Source: Batillaria attramentaria (lineage: Eukaryota; Mollusca; Gastropoda; Batillariidae). From it: a stretch of 64,000 bases of DNA. The stretch spans positions 731,001 through 795,000 of the forward strand of contig JACVVK020000018.1 in assembly GCA_018292915.2 (NCBI GenBank), read 5' to 3'. The translations under genes were made by a program, and so were the position numbers. This document shows, one piece after another, positions 1-24,080 of the stretch; the first letter of the stretch is position 1; each line of letters begins with the position of its first letter. The notes beneath the pieces were generated by a model, which was not told the origin of the DNA, made no database searches, and was given only the letters and a program-made list of their open reading frames with translations.

Positions 1-337
1 TGCAGCTGATGTTAGTTCTCAGCATGGGCACCTGATGTGTCTTACTATGGTGATGGTTGGATCTCCGGGATTATGCTGCCATGTTTGACCTGGAGATGTT
101 GACCAAATTTGTGTAAGTCTTTTCAGAAGTGAACTTGCAAACCGTTTTCCTTCTTGTGTTTAGGGTCAGTCACTTCAGTTCGGTCAGAATGGCATTGACA
201 TTTGAGGTGTTCCAGAATTAACCAGAATGTAGCTGTCCGTCGCTTGTTGGTGAAAGTGCCAGAGTTATGCCAGTGAAGTCAGTGAGGGTGAGAATTAGCA
301 CTTGGTTAAAGATAGAACTTGTTTCTGGTTGCTGCAG

Positions 338-10747
<10,410 letters not shown>

Positions 10748-13191
10748 AACTGTGTTAGTTTCAGTGCGAGCTGTTTCAGTGAAAGTATGTCCATTTCATC
10801 ATTGAACTGTGTCAATTTTAGCGCAGAAGTCGCTCTGTCAGGTAATGCACTGAAATGTTATTGGCATCTAGTGGTAGCTTTGTCCTGTTGGTGGTGCTGT
10901 TAACAGGTACTGCAGAATGATGCCAGCATGGCTTGGCTGTGCGGAAATGGTAGTAACAGATGGTGCTTTTGTTTGTAAAATGTATGCATTTCACTACCGT
11001 GGACACTAAGTGACCAAAATGACAGCTGCTGTTATTATTAAACAGCTGACTGTATGGACAAGACTGAAAATTAAAATGGCATTGGGCAGCTCTAACTAAG
11101 ACAGCATGGTGATGCTGGTTTCCACGAAGACAACAGACCAGTACATGTGGTGATACTTGTATATATAGTATATTTTCGTGAGTGTTTACATTGTGAACCA
11201 ACACAATACTGGGGCAGAGTTTGGGCTGGTATGACAGCAGGCTGGGATGATGCTGTCAATTTCGAAGCAGAGGGGCCTTTGTTAAGTATCGCATCTGTCT
11301 GAGAACTGGTTGAGGAAGGATCAGGGTAGTCTGTGATCAGATTGTGTATACTGCGAACCAAGAAACCTTACCTGTTAAACACCAGCAATTCTAATGCACC
11401 ATACAAGTGAGATTCAGCAAACCCCAACCAGTATATAAACATTATGTATCCACCAGTGAAAAGGTAAAGACTGACAGGACTTCAGGTTGTGTTTGTACAT
11501 GTACAGCAGAGATGTTGTCTTTATGCTGTTGTAGACAGCGTACTTTGCGGCTGTGTTTTTTTCCCCCACTTGATTACTCGATGGTGAGATTCTCTTAGTG
11601 CCTGGTTTGAAACAGGCTTGAGGTATCTGCAGTGTGAAAAGCACAAGGTACCATTGTTGCTTCACCTGCTGTCAGGACCCAGGACCCGTGTTGAGCTGAA
11701 ACGGGCCTGTACAAATTGAGATGCTACTGTATTGTACTAAAATGGTCACTGTTTTACAAGTTTCAGTGTGTGTGTGTGGCAGTCTGAATGTGTTACATTG
11801 TTCTCTGCTTGTTACGTTTTCTAATCTACACTGTCTACAGTGTTCCGCTTTTGAAAACTCTCTCTTTAAATGCACAGGTTGAGATCAAGGAGCAGCTGTG
11901 TTTTGGTCCTTTTGTTTCAGTTCAGTCTTGCCATCATATCTGGATGTTGAAATTTGATGCAGTGCCATTGAAAAATGGTGTGGTGTAGCTGAGTGACACC
12001 ATGTGTGGCATGCACTGTAACATGGTATTAAAGGTATACAGCTTAGTTTGTAAGATGTTTCAGACAGCTTGGTATGCACTGTATTGAAAAGTGTACAATG
12101 GTGACCATTTGTGACATGTTGCAGTGATACAATATGTGCTATAGTGTCTTGGACAGAATTGTTGTTTTCGTGTACTTAAAACAAAATTTTATATATTTGT
12201 ATAGACTAATTTAGTTGCCATAGATGTGATGGATAAGTGTTTTAACAGATGTCAGTCCTCAGATCTGGTCGGGAAGTCAAATCAAAGTGCAGTTATGCTA
12301 ATCGATCGGTAGATCTGATTTGTATTGTTGACTGTTGAGTTGTGTATTCTCCAGTTTTATTGTCTGTGTGTCTTTCTCCTTTTTTTCTCATAGGATGGAG
12401 TTTTCCTGCTGCAGCTGTCTGTTTTTTTGTGTGTTTTGTTTTGTTTTAAAAAAGGGGATGTATTTTCAGTTTTGGGGAAAATTCGCTTTTTAAAAACCTA
12501 GATTGTTTTTCCTTAAAATAACGGTGTAGCTGTCAGTTAATGGGTTGAAGTTAGCATCCTCTGTATCAAATTGTGATCTTTGAAACAGTGGTACCTTCCA
12601 GTTTTTTTATGTGTGTGGTTTTTTGGGGTTTTTTTTTGTGTGTGTTTGTGTTTTTTGCAAGGGGGGGGGGGGGGGGGGGGCATTGTATCAAGACTTTTAT
12701 ACAGCTTAGAAGTCCTTTTTTTTTTTTTTTTTTTTTTTCAAATCATTGAGCACCAATAAAGATGCCAATGGATTTTTTTTAATGTGCTAATGTGTAAAAA
12801 AGTGTACAGACTTGTTCATCTTGTGCACTGCATGCATATATGTACAGATCAAGTATTAAAAAAAAAAGAAAAAAGGTTGCCTTGCAGATGAAAAGGAGAG
12901 TGGGAAATTGTTGGATGGTTGGTGATGAAAGCTAGGAAATGAATGCTAAAAGATGACTGTCACTATTCACAAGTGTTCTACTATCAGCATGTCCTGTAAA
13001 TGAAACTTTCATCTTCTGTGAGGGATCTCCAACCTTCACTGTGTCATTTTGTCACAGGTTTGTGATATTCCATTCTGTGAGAGACAGAAATTACTTTCAT
13101 GTGCAATTTTATCTTATCAGAAACAGTTCTGGTGTGGAGAGAGAGGGTTTTTTTTTTTGGTTTTGGGGTGATTTTTATGTTATTTTATTTA

Positions 13192-13255
<64 letters not shown>

Positions 13256-15425
13256 GCTATAATCTGCACTTGGTGTAGCCTAGGAGTGTGTTTGCGTACT
13301 GAAAGTTTTCTGTCCTTAACAGGTGTATATACATATAGTATTTTAAAGGTTACTTGTATCACCAATAGAATTGAAACAATGGGCCTTAGCAGACTGTACT
13401 CACCCTAGGGTATAGTTAGCTGCTGTGATCTCCCCCCCCCCCCCCCCCCCCAGTGCTTTTCCTCTTAACTCAGTTTTGGAAAGATGGGAAAAGATGTGTA
13501 AACCAGTTTTACATTTATGGAGGTTACTGTTTTACAGCTCTGAGTGGATATTTGGGAAAAAATCATTTGGGTCGGTGGTACTTCTGCTTCAAACAGAAAC
13601 AAACCTTTACTTCTTAACTCTGATGTAGGAGAACGTATGTCATCAATGCTGACACGTATGGTGCATTAGAACACACTCTCGGCCAGGGATAAGTGCCTGC
13701 ATGTGTGTGTGCATCTTCCTCCCTGATACATGGTACTAAAAAAGAACTGACGACAGCATGTCACTGGATGGAAACAACATATTGGGCTGGTGACCATCTT
13801 GTTTCTTTTCAATTCAATTCAAAATACTTTATTGTCTGTTTAAGAGGGACTCTAAAAAAAAAAAGCGTTTGTTTCTCATGGTTGTTACTGAGTTTTCATC
13901 AGTTACAAGTACATGTGCTATTTCTACCAGTTTTGGCACAAGTTTGAGTCTGTGCAGCAGTTAGCTTGAATGCTCCCCCCCCCCCCCCCCATTCCCATCC
14001 CCATCACTGGAGTCAAAGGTCAAGCCACTGAAGGGAAGGTAACAGTCTAAGGGTGAGGTCACGCATAACCATTGAATTGTCTCATTATTGGTAAGTTGAG
14101 TTACTGTACATATGACACACTATTGAAGTATTCTAATCCCTGTAACAGTTCATGCTGTACATGAGATTTACGGATGTACGTCCACATACATACATGTACA
14201 TACACACATGTACTTGTATTATGGCTTGCTTTTACATGAAAGTATGCACAGCTTGCATTGTTGATCTGGGGATGTTAAATTGGAAGGTGGAATGTCTCAT
14301 GTATATATATCTCTTATCAGACTTAGTGTTGTTTCCCCTCAGTGCCCTACTAATATAGTACTATGTTTTGCAAGTTCTCCCCCCTACCCCTATTCAAGTG
14401 AGAGCAGACGTTTGGTCACCGTGTACAGAATCACTAAATGGCAGCAAATGAACCAGTACATGTAATTGATTGTTACTATCTGCAGATTGTGTTATCCATT
14501 CTGTTACTGTTAGCACTTGTGTAGAGGTCAGGTTACTGATGCCCCCACCCCCCACTTTACTTTCAGAGACTGTGCAGGTTTTTGTTGTTTTTTTTTTAAA
14601 TGGAAGTTCATTACATTGGAGGTAAATTTGACCAAGCATTGGAATCTTTGGCGTCGGTGGAAAATATCAAGATTTAGTTTTATAAAAATTATACTCTTAA
14701 GCATCCACAGTTGAGTACACTATCATTGTTTTGCAAAAAAGGGAATATGTTCATTTCTTGTATTATGCTAAGTATTGTCTGTGTGTTGGATTGCTGACAT
14801 TCACCTGTATTTGTCTTTGTATCTATGCTCAGCTGTGCTTTTGGTGCTAAATTATGCAGACTTTATGAGTTTTTGTTTTGTTGAGGAAAACGAGATTGGC
14901 TTTTGTTTTGTGGATGAGTTACTGATAGTGCTATGTTCACTGCTTTGGTTTAGAGCACAGTTTGCAGCTCCTAGGAATGCCACAATTGAGGCAGACATAC
15001 TGCAACTAGTGCAAGGGTTACAATACAGTCAAACCGGTCAGTGTGGTCATATGTGTAGAAGGCAGTCCCTTGCTAGTGTAACATGGTAAGTCTTCAGCCT
15101 GTGTGTTTGCTAGTGCTACATATACTGGTTTCCTCTTACGCATCAGATGCTGTGTTTTACATTCTGTTCTAAAATGGTTATGTCCTTGTCTGCATTGCTT
15201 CCTTGAATTTTATTTTAATCAGCACTGAATTCACATGATGTGCAGTCGGTTGATTGTCCCAGTGGGATACTGTGGACTTGGCTGGTGTACACCCATGGCA
15301 CATGCTAGAACATGCTGTGAATAGCTTTACACACAGAGGAGGCAATTGCAACATTATTTTGATGAAACTTGTGCTGTACGTTCATTCGCATTTTAAAATA
15401 AACACTGCAAGGAAACTGCTTATTT
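10748..15425 (+). other. Probable long 3' UTR of the MBT-SAM gene
   Basis: No coding exon or conserved reading frame is seen here. AATAAA signals occur near 12757 and near 15396, so short (about 2 kb) and long (about 4.7 kb) 3' UTR forms are possible. The stretch holds poly-G (12661-12680, 13227-13256), poly-T (about 12718-12739) and poly-C (13432-13451, 13976-13990) tracts. The extent is inferred from polyadenylation signals only. Confidence 0.5.
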
Positions 15426-15844
15426 GAGTGTATTATTGAGAGTGTCAAGTGAATAATGTTCGACCACTAAGGTCCCCTTCTTCATACTTGTGGATGTAAA
15501 CTCAACCAAACTGAACCTGTTCTATCCTTAGTATTGTTTAATGTATATATTATGTGTATATGCTTCAAGCCTTAATGTTTAAAAACAAACATCTTACATG
15601 TATAGGCCTTGATTTAACAGATTGCAAAATGATAATCGACAGCGAGTAACAGGGCAGGAGCTGAGAAATGCAAAGTCACTTAGGCGCAGTGAATGTCTTT
15701 TCTAACGTGCCTATCTATACACGTTCTTACATGAGTGCATTTTACTCAGAGTGCTAGAAGTCCTTGATCAGTTATTGCTGTAAGTGAAATCAAAATCTCC
15801 ACCCTCTCCGTGCACTAAGAATGACACATATCATGATGGACAAA
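15426..15844. other. Gap between convergent MBT-SAM and SUMO transcripts
   Basis: No gene or clear repeat is seen. The stretch separates the presumed 3' end of the plus-strand MBT gene from the minus-strand SUMO 3' UTR. Confidence 0.4.
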
Positions 15845-17182
15845 GTTTATTTCATGACAACACAGACTGAACTATCTTGTACAGAGAAACTGTATTAAGA
15901 TGAAATGAAGTTGAGAACTCAACATGGGTGTGATGAATGTACAGTCAAAGATGGACACTTAGCCGATGACAAAAATGAACCCAGAACATGACACAAGAAT
16001 ATGATGCAAAACAAAATCCCAGAACAATCCCCCCACACCCACCCCAACCCTTCCTGAATGACATAAAAATGGACGCAACTAAGAAACCTTTTTTCCTTCA
16101 AGACTTTCTTTAGAAATCAATCATACACTATCTGCCAGTATGTTTTCCTGTCTTGCACTGCCTTTGTGGTTAGTGAAATTTCAGTGAAAAGGGTAAATCT
16201 AAACGCTAAAAGTGCGGACTGCACAAACAGAACCAAACATGTTTACAACAAAATGAATCAATAAAACTACTTTACTGCAGCTCTTGTTCCCATTCTGAAT
16301 AATGCGGGCATGTGCAGCCCTCACCAGTAGAAGACAAAAAAGACCAAGAAAAAGAAAATGAAATCTTCACACGCAGCAACTGCATGTACAGCATCATGGC
16401 TGCCCAAACACATGGAACAATTTCGGAAAAAAATAAAAGGATCCACCAAAGCATTCAAGCACACAGGCAGATGCACAGGCAAAGTGGAACGTTACCCTCG
16501 AACATACAGCCACAAAGCTGAATATAAAACGCTGCACACTTGGAAGTGCTTCTTGGCAAGGGTGATCATACACTTGGATAAAACAGGCCTATCCTAGCCA
16601 TTTTGAATGGCTACCCATTGGCCTGCGTTATGCGTGCACTGCATAACACCTGCATCTTACTAATTATTTGTCTTGTCACTGTGTGATTGATGATGTATTC
16701 CCTAGCGTGCATGACCATCTTTGGACATTGCCAGATTTTCCATACATCTATGTAAACTCAGGGAGTAAGCTTCTGAAGATCTATCGCCAAAGTTGATCAA
16801 TTTATCAAGAGGACCACGAAGATGCCATTTACATCCATGTATCTGATCACCCTAACCTGTCAAGTTTCAGAGAAATTGGCTATGATAACCAACGCCTATC
16901 AACCCTCTTTTTCACCAGACTGCTTTCTTTGGAGGAAACTGTCACGTAATTTTCACAGACTCACTGGGCAGGACGATGAGTGAATGTGCAGACGGCAGTG
17001 CGCACAATTTTTTATTTATATTTATTTATTTTTTTACACGGGGCAACTACAACAAGAGGGCACACCGGCTGCTGCGTTTGTCATTATGGGGCCTCCTCAG
17101 CCAGCGTCCACGTTGACAAAAGTTTATAATATTCCATCTCGTCTGTACAACCAAACTTGTGAAGAGAGGCAGGAGCGGGTGT
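15845..17182 (-). other. Presumed 3' UTR of SUMO
   Basis: Downstream of the SUMO stop there is no further conserved coding sequence. An AATAAA on the minus strand (TTTATT near 15848 on the plus strand) is a plausible polyadenylation signal, giving a 3' UTR of about 1.3 kb. A plus-strand AATAAA near 16259 means the MBT transcript could overlap it. Confidence 0.45.
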
Positions 17183-20100
17183 TCACGAATGATGGTGACC
17201 TCCTGTCTGCTGTTGAAACACATCTATTGAATCCCCATCTTCCATTTCCAGCTGAAACAAATGGAACACATGGTTAGTGGTAATAGAATGCACATCAAAA
17301 AGACTGACATACTCACATACATGTAGTAAACAATCAGGTCAAACAGCACAGTTCCTTGGAAATCACAACACTATAGTATGCACAACCCTTGAACTAGTAA
17401 GCAACACTGGATGCTGGTAAGTCAATCTGTTCATTTTGGGAAACACACACACACACACACAGGCGAAACAGCAAGAAAATGCCACCAAACACATAAAGCA
17501 CAACGCCATAATTTTGTAAAGTGATCTCACCATAGCTGGTGTGTCGTCATCATTGATTGGATTTCCGTCGAAGCGAAACCTCACTGCTCCTGTTGTGATA
17601 CCCTGCACACAGAGAAACATCACAAACATCAGCAACATGAGAGACATTAAAAAAACAAAAAAAAAACCACACACACACACCAACTAAAAACGGGGGGTGG
17701 GCAGTGATCGCGTTAACCGGTAATTACCGGTAAAATACCGTTTGCAAAACCAGAATACCGGAAAAATTTGGAGCTGCCGGTCCCTGGGACCGGTTGTAAT
17801 TTGCTGGGACCAGTAATAAACACTGTGGCCTCTGATAAGGGCGGGGGGGGGGGGGGGGGGGGTATTTCCCAGTTTCAGCGAACGTTAATCACTGTCACAA
17901 TAGTTGTTCCCCACTGGCCAGGGCTTCTTTGTTCTTGCGACGGACTCACTGCTATCTTTACCTCTCATACCGATACACTGTTGCGACACTGTGATTGCGT
18001 GAGCGACAGAAATAGTATGATGGATGAGATTCGCTGGTGTGCTCTTCAGTGTCCAATCAAATTCTACATCACATTGCGTTTAACATTGTGTTTACGTCGA
18101 TTTGACAGTGTAATTCTTATCACTGGTTTTAATTTTCGTGGGACCGGTTCGACACAGGTTGTTGAGTTACAGTGTAGGGTAGCCGCTGATGGGACCGTTT
18201 TTCAAAATTCCTAGCGCGATCACTGGGTGGGGTGGGTGGAGGTTGGTGGACTCAGCAAGGGGTTATTTGAATTGATGTTAGTTTTATGTTTGCGTCACCT
18301 AGTCTAGCAAGTGATTTTCACCAAAACACACATCAGCAAGCCACAACAGCTTGTGGTTATTGCACTCCACGAAAATTTTTAACTGACAGGCACTCTTCTT
18401 TTCTTATAAGCCACGATACCTGTTTCATTATGGTTTATCCATCACACAGCAGCATGTGCCATTGTCACAGTATTAGACACATTACAAAATAAAACGTAAA
18501 CAATTATTTCAGAATACTTACCGCTCTGTTGCAATATGCGCCCATCAATTTTCGCAATGGTGTGTTCTTTTTAATTTTAAAATGAACAACGCTGCCATCT
18601 TGTCCTGTGACTTTCAAGTTAATGTGTTCACTTTCTGGTTTACAGTCTTCAATCTGAAAGAAAACAGAACAACGTATTAGTACTGTGTCTCTGAGTCTGA
18701 ATTCTTTCACGATTACCACATATTGATACAGAAATCTGCAACAATAAGACAATCTACACATTTTCTGATCAAAAGTGAATCGATCATTTCACAAGCTGAA
18801 GCTTATCATTCTGAGTCTGACAATCCACCACCTCATGATTAAGCTGTGAACATTTTTTTTTTTTTTTTTTTTTTTTTGGGGGGGGGGGGGGGGAGAGGGC
18901 ATGTCCACAATTCTCCTAGCTTTCAACCTAAGTGACTGCAAACACAGCCTAGTACAATTTCCTGGCTTCCCCAGCTTTCTGTGGGAATTTCACTGACCAA
19001 ATATTCAATTTCCTTGGGTTTCTTCTGAAAGTACCAAAATACCTCATATCCAAACTATTTGCAAATTCCGGATGCTGCTAGTCACCAGAAACACTGAGTG
19101 GCAGACAAGATTTGAAGTTAGCAGCACACTTGGTGACTTGCATTGAGGTTAGGCTCCTGAAGCAGTTTTAACCTCAGTTGGACTGGTTTAGTCACTGCTG
19201 GGTTTGTGTAATGTATGATGTCACATTGTCAGGATTTAGGTTAAGGGGGGTTAGTGCTGTGATGGGTGCATGTGTTCTGCTCCCAACCACACAAAATTTC
19301 AAACGACACCATGCTGGAATCATAAAAAGGAACCATGATCTGTCTACAGGATATTTTGTATTATTTCACTCAATAAGTCAACTGCTCAATACGGGCGTTC
19401 AGTATTCCAAATACCCGCCCTTACATGCGCGAGATGTTAAGATCACCGCCCTTCATTATCTCTACTAATCGCTGTGAGGCCTCGGGTGATTTGGTGAGAT
19501 TTCGTGTCTTGATGCATGCTAACTCAGTACACATTTTGCAATTCCCAAGGCCCGTATTCGGTAATCTTGAAGAATAGTATACGAAATTCTGGGAGCTATG
19601 TGCACACACTTTTTCGGGTGCTTTTGGTTCTGCTCGATGCAAAGAGACGTTGGACATTCTGACCTGCTCACTTTGACCTCTCCTTCCCCACAAACATGCA
19701 CAAAATATCCTGAAATGACTGCCGACCGCAGCCGAGCAGTCATCTCCCTGCCATTTTTATTTCTGATCCGATTGTCGTTTATCCGGTAAGCAGGCGACAC
19801 GCGAATAGGAAAGGGCCTGTGAATGAATGAATGTGCTTCGCCGTTGATTCATCTTGTACAGTGACACAGAGCAGAGACACCATCTAACATGCGTGCAAAT
19901 AGCTCCCAGAATTTCGTATACTATTCTTCAAGATTACCCCGTATTCACTACTTATTCAGTCCTTGTGCTCCAATTGTAAGTCAGTCCCAAAGACTCCCAT
20001 ATCTTTTCAGCATTATATGGTTCATGGGAGTGTTGGGACTCCAACACATGCACGATCATGTACCTAACGAATGTTGGTTTGATACTCATGATGTACACCA

Positions 20101-20727
20101 CTCACAGCATTAGCACCGTCAGTAAATACTAAATTGTAAATGGAGGATTTGTCTGATCTGTATTCTCAGCATTTGGGATGAAATAGCCAAGTCTGCAGAA
20201 CAAATTGCAAAGTGATTATTTCAGTGTGTACCTATTACGAGCTTTAATGAAGAAATACTTTTCATACAGGAAGCGGTAAGTGTATCCTGTTCGCAAAAAA
20301 AGAGGGTTTGAACGCTACACGTTAGTCTCATTCAACCACTCAAAGCCAAATGAAATGAACAGCGATGGCCTCGATCTCGAAGTGAACGATATTTCAAGTT
20401 CCGTTCATAATCATGTCGGCTTCCGTTCAAAATATAATGTCCACTGTTCAGCGTGCATTCTGCGTTCTGGCCTATTCAAGTAAACAGTGGTTGTTACAAA
20501 ATGTATCGATACCTGGCACTATCCGTTTTGTCAGATCACCGGTAACGCCGCTCACTCAGTCACGAACATGGTGCTTCTAAGAACTGAGGTGAATTACCTA
20601 CACCAAATTTGAAAAAGGAAACGGCAAAACTTTGAAGTCAGACAACACTTGATATCAACAGTCCTATAACCTCTGATAATAATGGTCAAAATACCTTTTT
20701 TGACTGATCTCGGTTCTCCCCGTCCAT
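17183..20727 (-). CDS. SUMO: Small ubiquitin-like modifier SUMO (SUMO2/3-like), complete
   Basis: Minus-strand exons: 20727-20695 ([14 protein letters not shown]), 18653-18522 (begins [20 protein letters not shown]), 17602-17531 ([18 protein letters not shown]) and 17251-17183 ([18 protein letters not shown], then HHHS and TGA). All phases are 0 and splice sites are GT-AG; the product is 101 residues, the usual SUMO length. The ubiquitin-like fold residues and the QQQTGG C-terminus are present, with a 4-residue tail that a SENP protease would remove to expose Gly-Gly. The mature protein is conjugated to lysines in psi-K-x-E sites by SAE1/UBA2 and UBC9. CKPE near residue 16 sits where SUMO2/3 has its chain-forming psi-KxE site but lacks a large hydrophobic residue. 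HINLKV and the core look SUMO2/3-like rather than SUMO1-like. Confidence 0.95.
17702..18225. mobile_element. Putative inverted-repeat element, 524 bp
   Basis: CAGTGATCGCG at 17702-17712 is matched by CGCGATCACTG at 18215-18225, flanked on both sides by GGTGGG (17696-17701, 18226-18231). The interior is rich in ACCGGT-type motifs and holds a poly-G run. The flanks are G-rich, so the 6-bp duplication could be chance. It lies in SUMO intron 2. Confidence 0.5.
19560..19938. mobile_element. MITE with perfect 40-bp TIRs and 8-bp target duplication
   Basis: Bases 19560-19599 are the exact reverse complement of 19899-19938 (start GGTAATCTTGAAGAATAGTA). The element is flanked by CCGTATTC at 19552-19559 and 19939-19946. 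An 8-bp duplication fits hAT or P-type transposition. There is no coding capacity. It lies in SUMO intron 1. Confidence 0.85.
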
Positions 20728-22498
20728 GTTGATGTTCTGATCGCTCTCACACCAGCTGCAAAAATGGCGCACAAAGGAGAAAGCAACTCTTTCCTCTTCC
20801 AAAAATAGAATCTCACTGATTGGTTAGGCGCGCGTCCCTGGAAAATTCTCACCTAAAACGTACACAGAGTCTGCGTAAAAGGGCAATAAAAATTCGCACT
20901 AGAAAGCAGAATTTTGCCTCATATTTAAATATTAATGCGTAAACTAACAGTAAACTTGTACATTTTCTTCCCAAGTTTTACTATATAACAGATTTATTTT
21001 GCTTTTCTGCTTTTCATCTAAGCCAATGAAAATTCCTGTTAGACACTTCGTCCGCGCGAAACCTCCTCTGACCTGTGACGTCAGACATCCATGAGGGCTC
21101 CCGTCTTCTGAATGAAAATGCGAACCTCACTGTGACCGTGCAAAACTTATCATTATTATTATTTCTGCGCACAAAACTGAACACATTACTGTAGCAGGTT
21201 TAGGGGGGAAAAGGAGGAACATGACATCGTGATCTCACAAGACTAATTTCCTACACTGACAACGAAATGTTCTTTGAGCAACTGAGAACATAATTCAGTT
21301 AGTATATAATTATATGCATTCAGATGAAAAACAATTAACAACAACAACAACAAAACCCAGAGGCAATGTTTGTGATAAAAAAATTAAATGAAACTAAGGT
21401 ATGACAGTTTGTGATACATACATTAGTTTTGAATATGTGTGTTGCATCTTTTGCTGTTTTATTCGGACATGAATTCCACCAGTTGTGAATTCTATCCGCT
21501 TTTCCATCTTCAGTCAGTACACAGCAGTTACTTTGACTTTCCAGAATGCCCTGCCTTGATGAAGGATTGTATATGGCTGTGTTTATTCAAAAAGAAAGAA
21601 AAAAAAACCCACACAAAAACCACACAAAAACCGAACCAAACTTGAATAACTATACAACTGACAAAACTCAAAATGAGACTGCCTCCATCTTATCTGTGCC
21701 AATTCATTGTTCAATAGCATTACAGTGTCATGGTCATATCTCATAAACTTGAAATGATCTAGTGCACATGGCAGCCAGCGAGAAAAAAAAAATCTCAACA
21801 AGAAAAACAATCAAATCGATCACTGCAATGAAATAATACACAATAAGGTAATTCTTCAATAACAGAACAAAAATAAACAAAATTTCATTGCATTTTGTTT
21901 TGGGGGAAAAAAAAAAAAACACACAGCCAACCGCCCATCTTAGTGAACACCCTCCTAATTTTGACCACTGCTATTCTCAGTAATGAGACTGTGCAGGCTT
22001 GGAGGCGGGGGGGGGGGGTAAGAGCCCTCTGTGGGAACAGCATGGTTGCAAGGTTCATTATGCCTCTGACCGTAAATGTGCACACGTACTACAATATTCT
22101 TCAAGACTAGCCATGCAGGGTCAAGTGAAGAAATACGTAGGATCAGACTACAGCGGCCGGATAGGGCTATCCAGCTAGTGCCCGTCTCTGACAGAACTTG
22201 ACCCAGTACGTCTAGACGTAAACTGTGCTAAGTGAAACTAAAACAGATAATTATCTAAACTAACATTAAAAGAAAACAGACAACCGACGAAATGTGATAC
22301 GGTCATTGATTGACTTGAGGCCGGATCACGAAAATGGGCGGGGCGTTACGGGTTGGCGGCGGGTAGTGTTTTCGCTGCTGCTGGTCGAGTGTACGTACAC
22401 AGCAGGCGAACTTTGGCCCATTTGAGGGAGTAGAAGCTTCTCCGGTATCTTTTTGCTTGTCGACAGGAGAGAGGGGGCACTGTTACTGGGATTCCACC
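20728..22498. promoter_or_regulatory. Divergent upstream region between SUMO and ACSF2
   Basis: This 1.77-kb stretch separates the SUMO start codon (20727, minus) and the ACSF2 start codon (22499, plus). Near the SUMO side a reverse CCAAT motif (GATTGGTTAG, about 20818) lies about 95 bp upstream of the ATG. The ACSF2 side (about 22320-22498) is GC-richer than its surroundings, with several CpGs. The middle is AT-rich with no gene seen. Start sites cannot be placed from sequence alone. Confidence 0.45.
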
Positions 22499-23956
22499 AT
22501 GTTTTGCCTCCGATCTGCCCAACTGTGCGCTCGGAGGAGGGCTAAGCTATCCGTGCAAAGTGCTTGGCCCAAAACATGGCAGCGTTGTGTCGCCAGTGTT
22601 GGAACGAGGTGAGTCTGTTGTGTGTGTGTGTGTGTGTGTGTGTGGAGCGTAGGCTTATCAGCTGTTACTGGGAGTGGATCAAACCGCAGCAGAAAAAAAT
22701 GTTGTTTCTGTGCTGCGCTGGCACCGCCAGCGTAATTAAATTAATCGTCGGTTCCTTAGTCCGGTAACGAGCGTTACAAGAGGGTTGTCAGTGAGGAGTG
22801 CAGCGTAACCATAGCCTGGCATTTCTTGCCCCTAGCTGTGCCCCAGAGACATGTCTCTGGTCAGTGTGATGGTCTGTCAGTACCGGACGATCCATCTTGG
22901 TTCAGCATGAATACACCAGTACTCCGAATGGTTGATGCTCTGGTGGTAGGTTTACTTAAACTGACTTACACACACCTGCTGCTGTAACATATGACCACAG
23001 GTGTAATACATCACCTATCTGCCAAGCACTGCAGCAAAGCTCAGAGACTGTCGCGACTTACCAGCTTGATTCGTGAGCAAAATGTCTGTCTCTCCCTGTT
23101 CATACCAAGAGAAGTTGCCCCTAACAAAATCACTGATTGTTTCAGCCTTAAAGGATGTGAAAACACTTCATTTACTGATTGAGATGGGGAAACTCGTATA
23201 GGGGAGTCATTTTCTAGATTTGTATGTTTTGTTTTCTAATTAGTCACACTTACCGCATCTCTTTTTTTCATGGCAGTCCCCAAAGGGCACAAGAGGATAA
23301 GAAATGGAGTTACACCCATGGCGTTCCAGACACCCCTCTCCTTGGTGTCACCATTGGAAAAATGCTTCAGGACCAAACTGAGAAGCGCCCAGACCAGAAT
23401 GCTGCTGTCTTCTATCAGGATGGGGAGCGTCTCACCTTTGCACAACTTCTCCATGAGGTGTGATTCGCATACATGGCCAGGTTGTCTTAACGCTTACTGG
23501 ACGAACGGATGCACATGTGGCCCTACCACGCACATCGGTTTCAGACTAACAGCTGCATAATTGTGCGGATCATGATTTTTTTTTTTTTAACAACATGATT
23601 AACAACAAGTTATTTAAGTTTGAAAGTTGAAGTCTCAGCAATAGCTGTATAAATATGTAAGTAAACTACCCAGAAAATTTCAAGTCTGTACATGTATCTT
23701 GGGTTTGTTTTTGTTTTTTTTAAATGATTTTTTTTTTTACTGAACCTCACTAATCAGCACGTCTGCAGGGGATGGCTGAGGAAAAATCAGCCCACTTTGA
23801 ATGCGTCAAACTTAATCGTAACTTTTTTTTCTGTCTTAGAAGTTTGGGGCTCCTCTCCCAGTAGGAAGCATCATTTCATTCATAGTGTGCACCCATCCAT
23901 CTGCTACCGAGACTACGCATGACTATAAAAGGAGCCCCAGAAATACCAGAACCAGT

Positions 23957-23993
<37 letters not shown>

Positions 23994-24023
23994 CTTTCTG
24001 TTGTATTGATCATTTATCTCCTG

Positions 24024-24080
<57 letters not shown>

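Noticed and set aside
150..225. Possible additional upstream exon of the MBT gene (TTTAG before GGTCAGTCAC)
   Set aside because: The acceptor and donor are weak and the short translation matches nothing recognisable.
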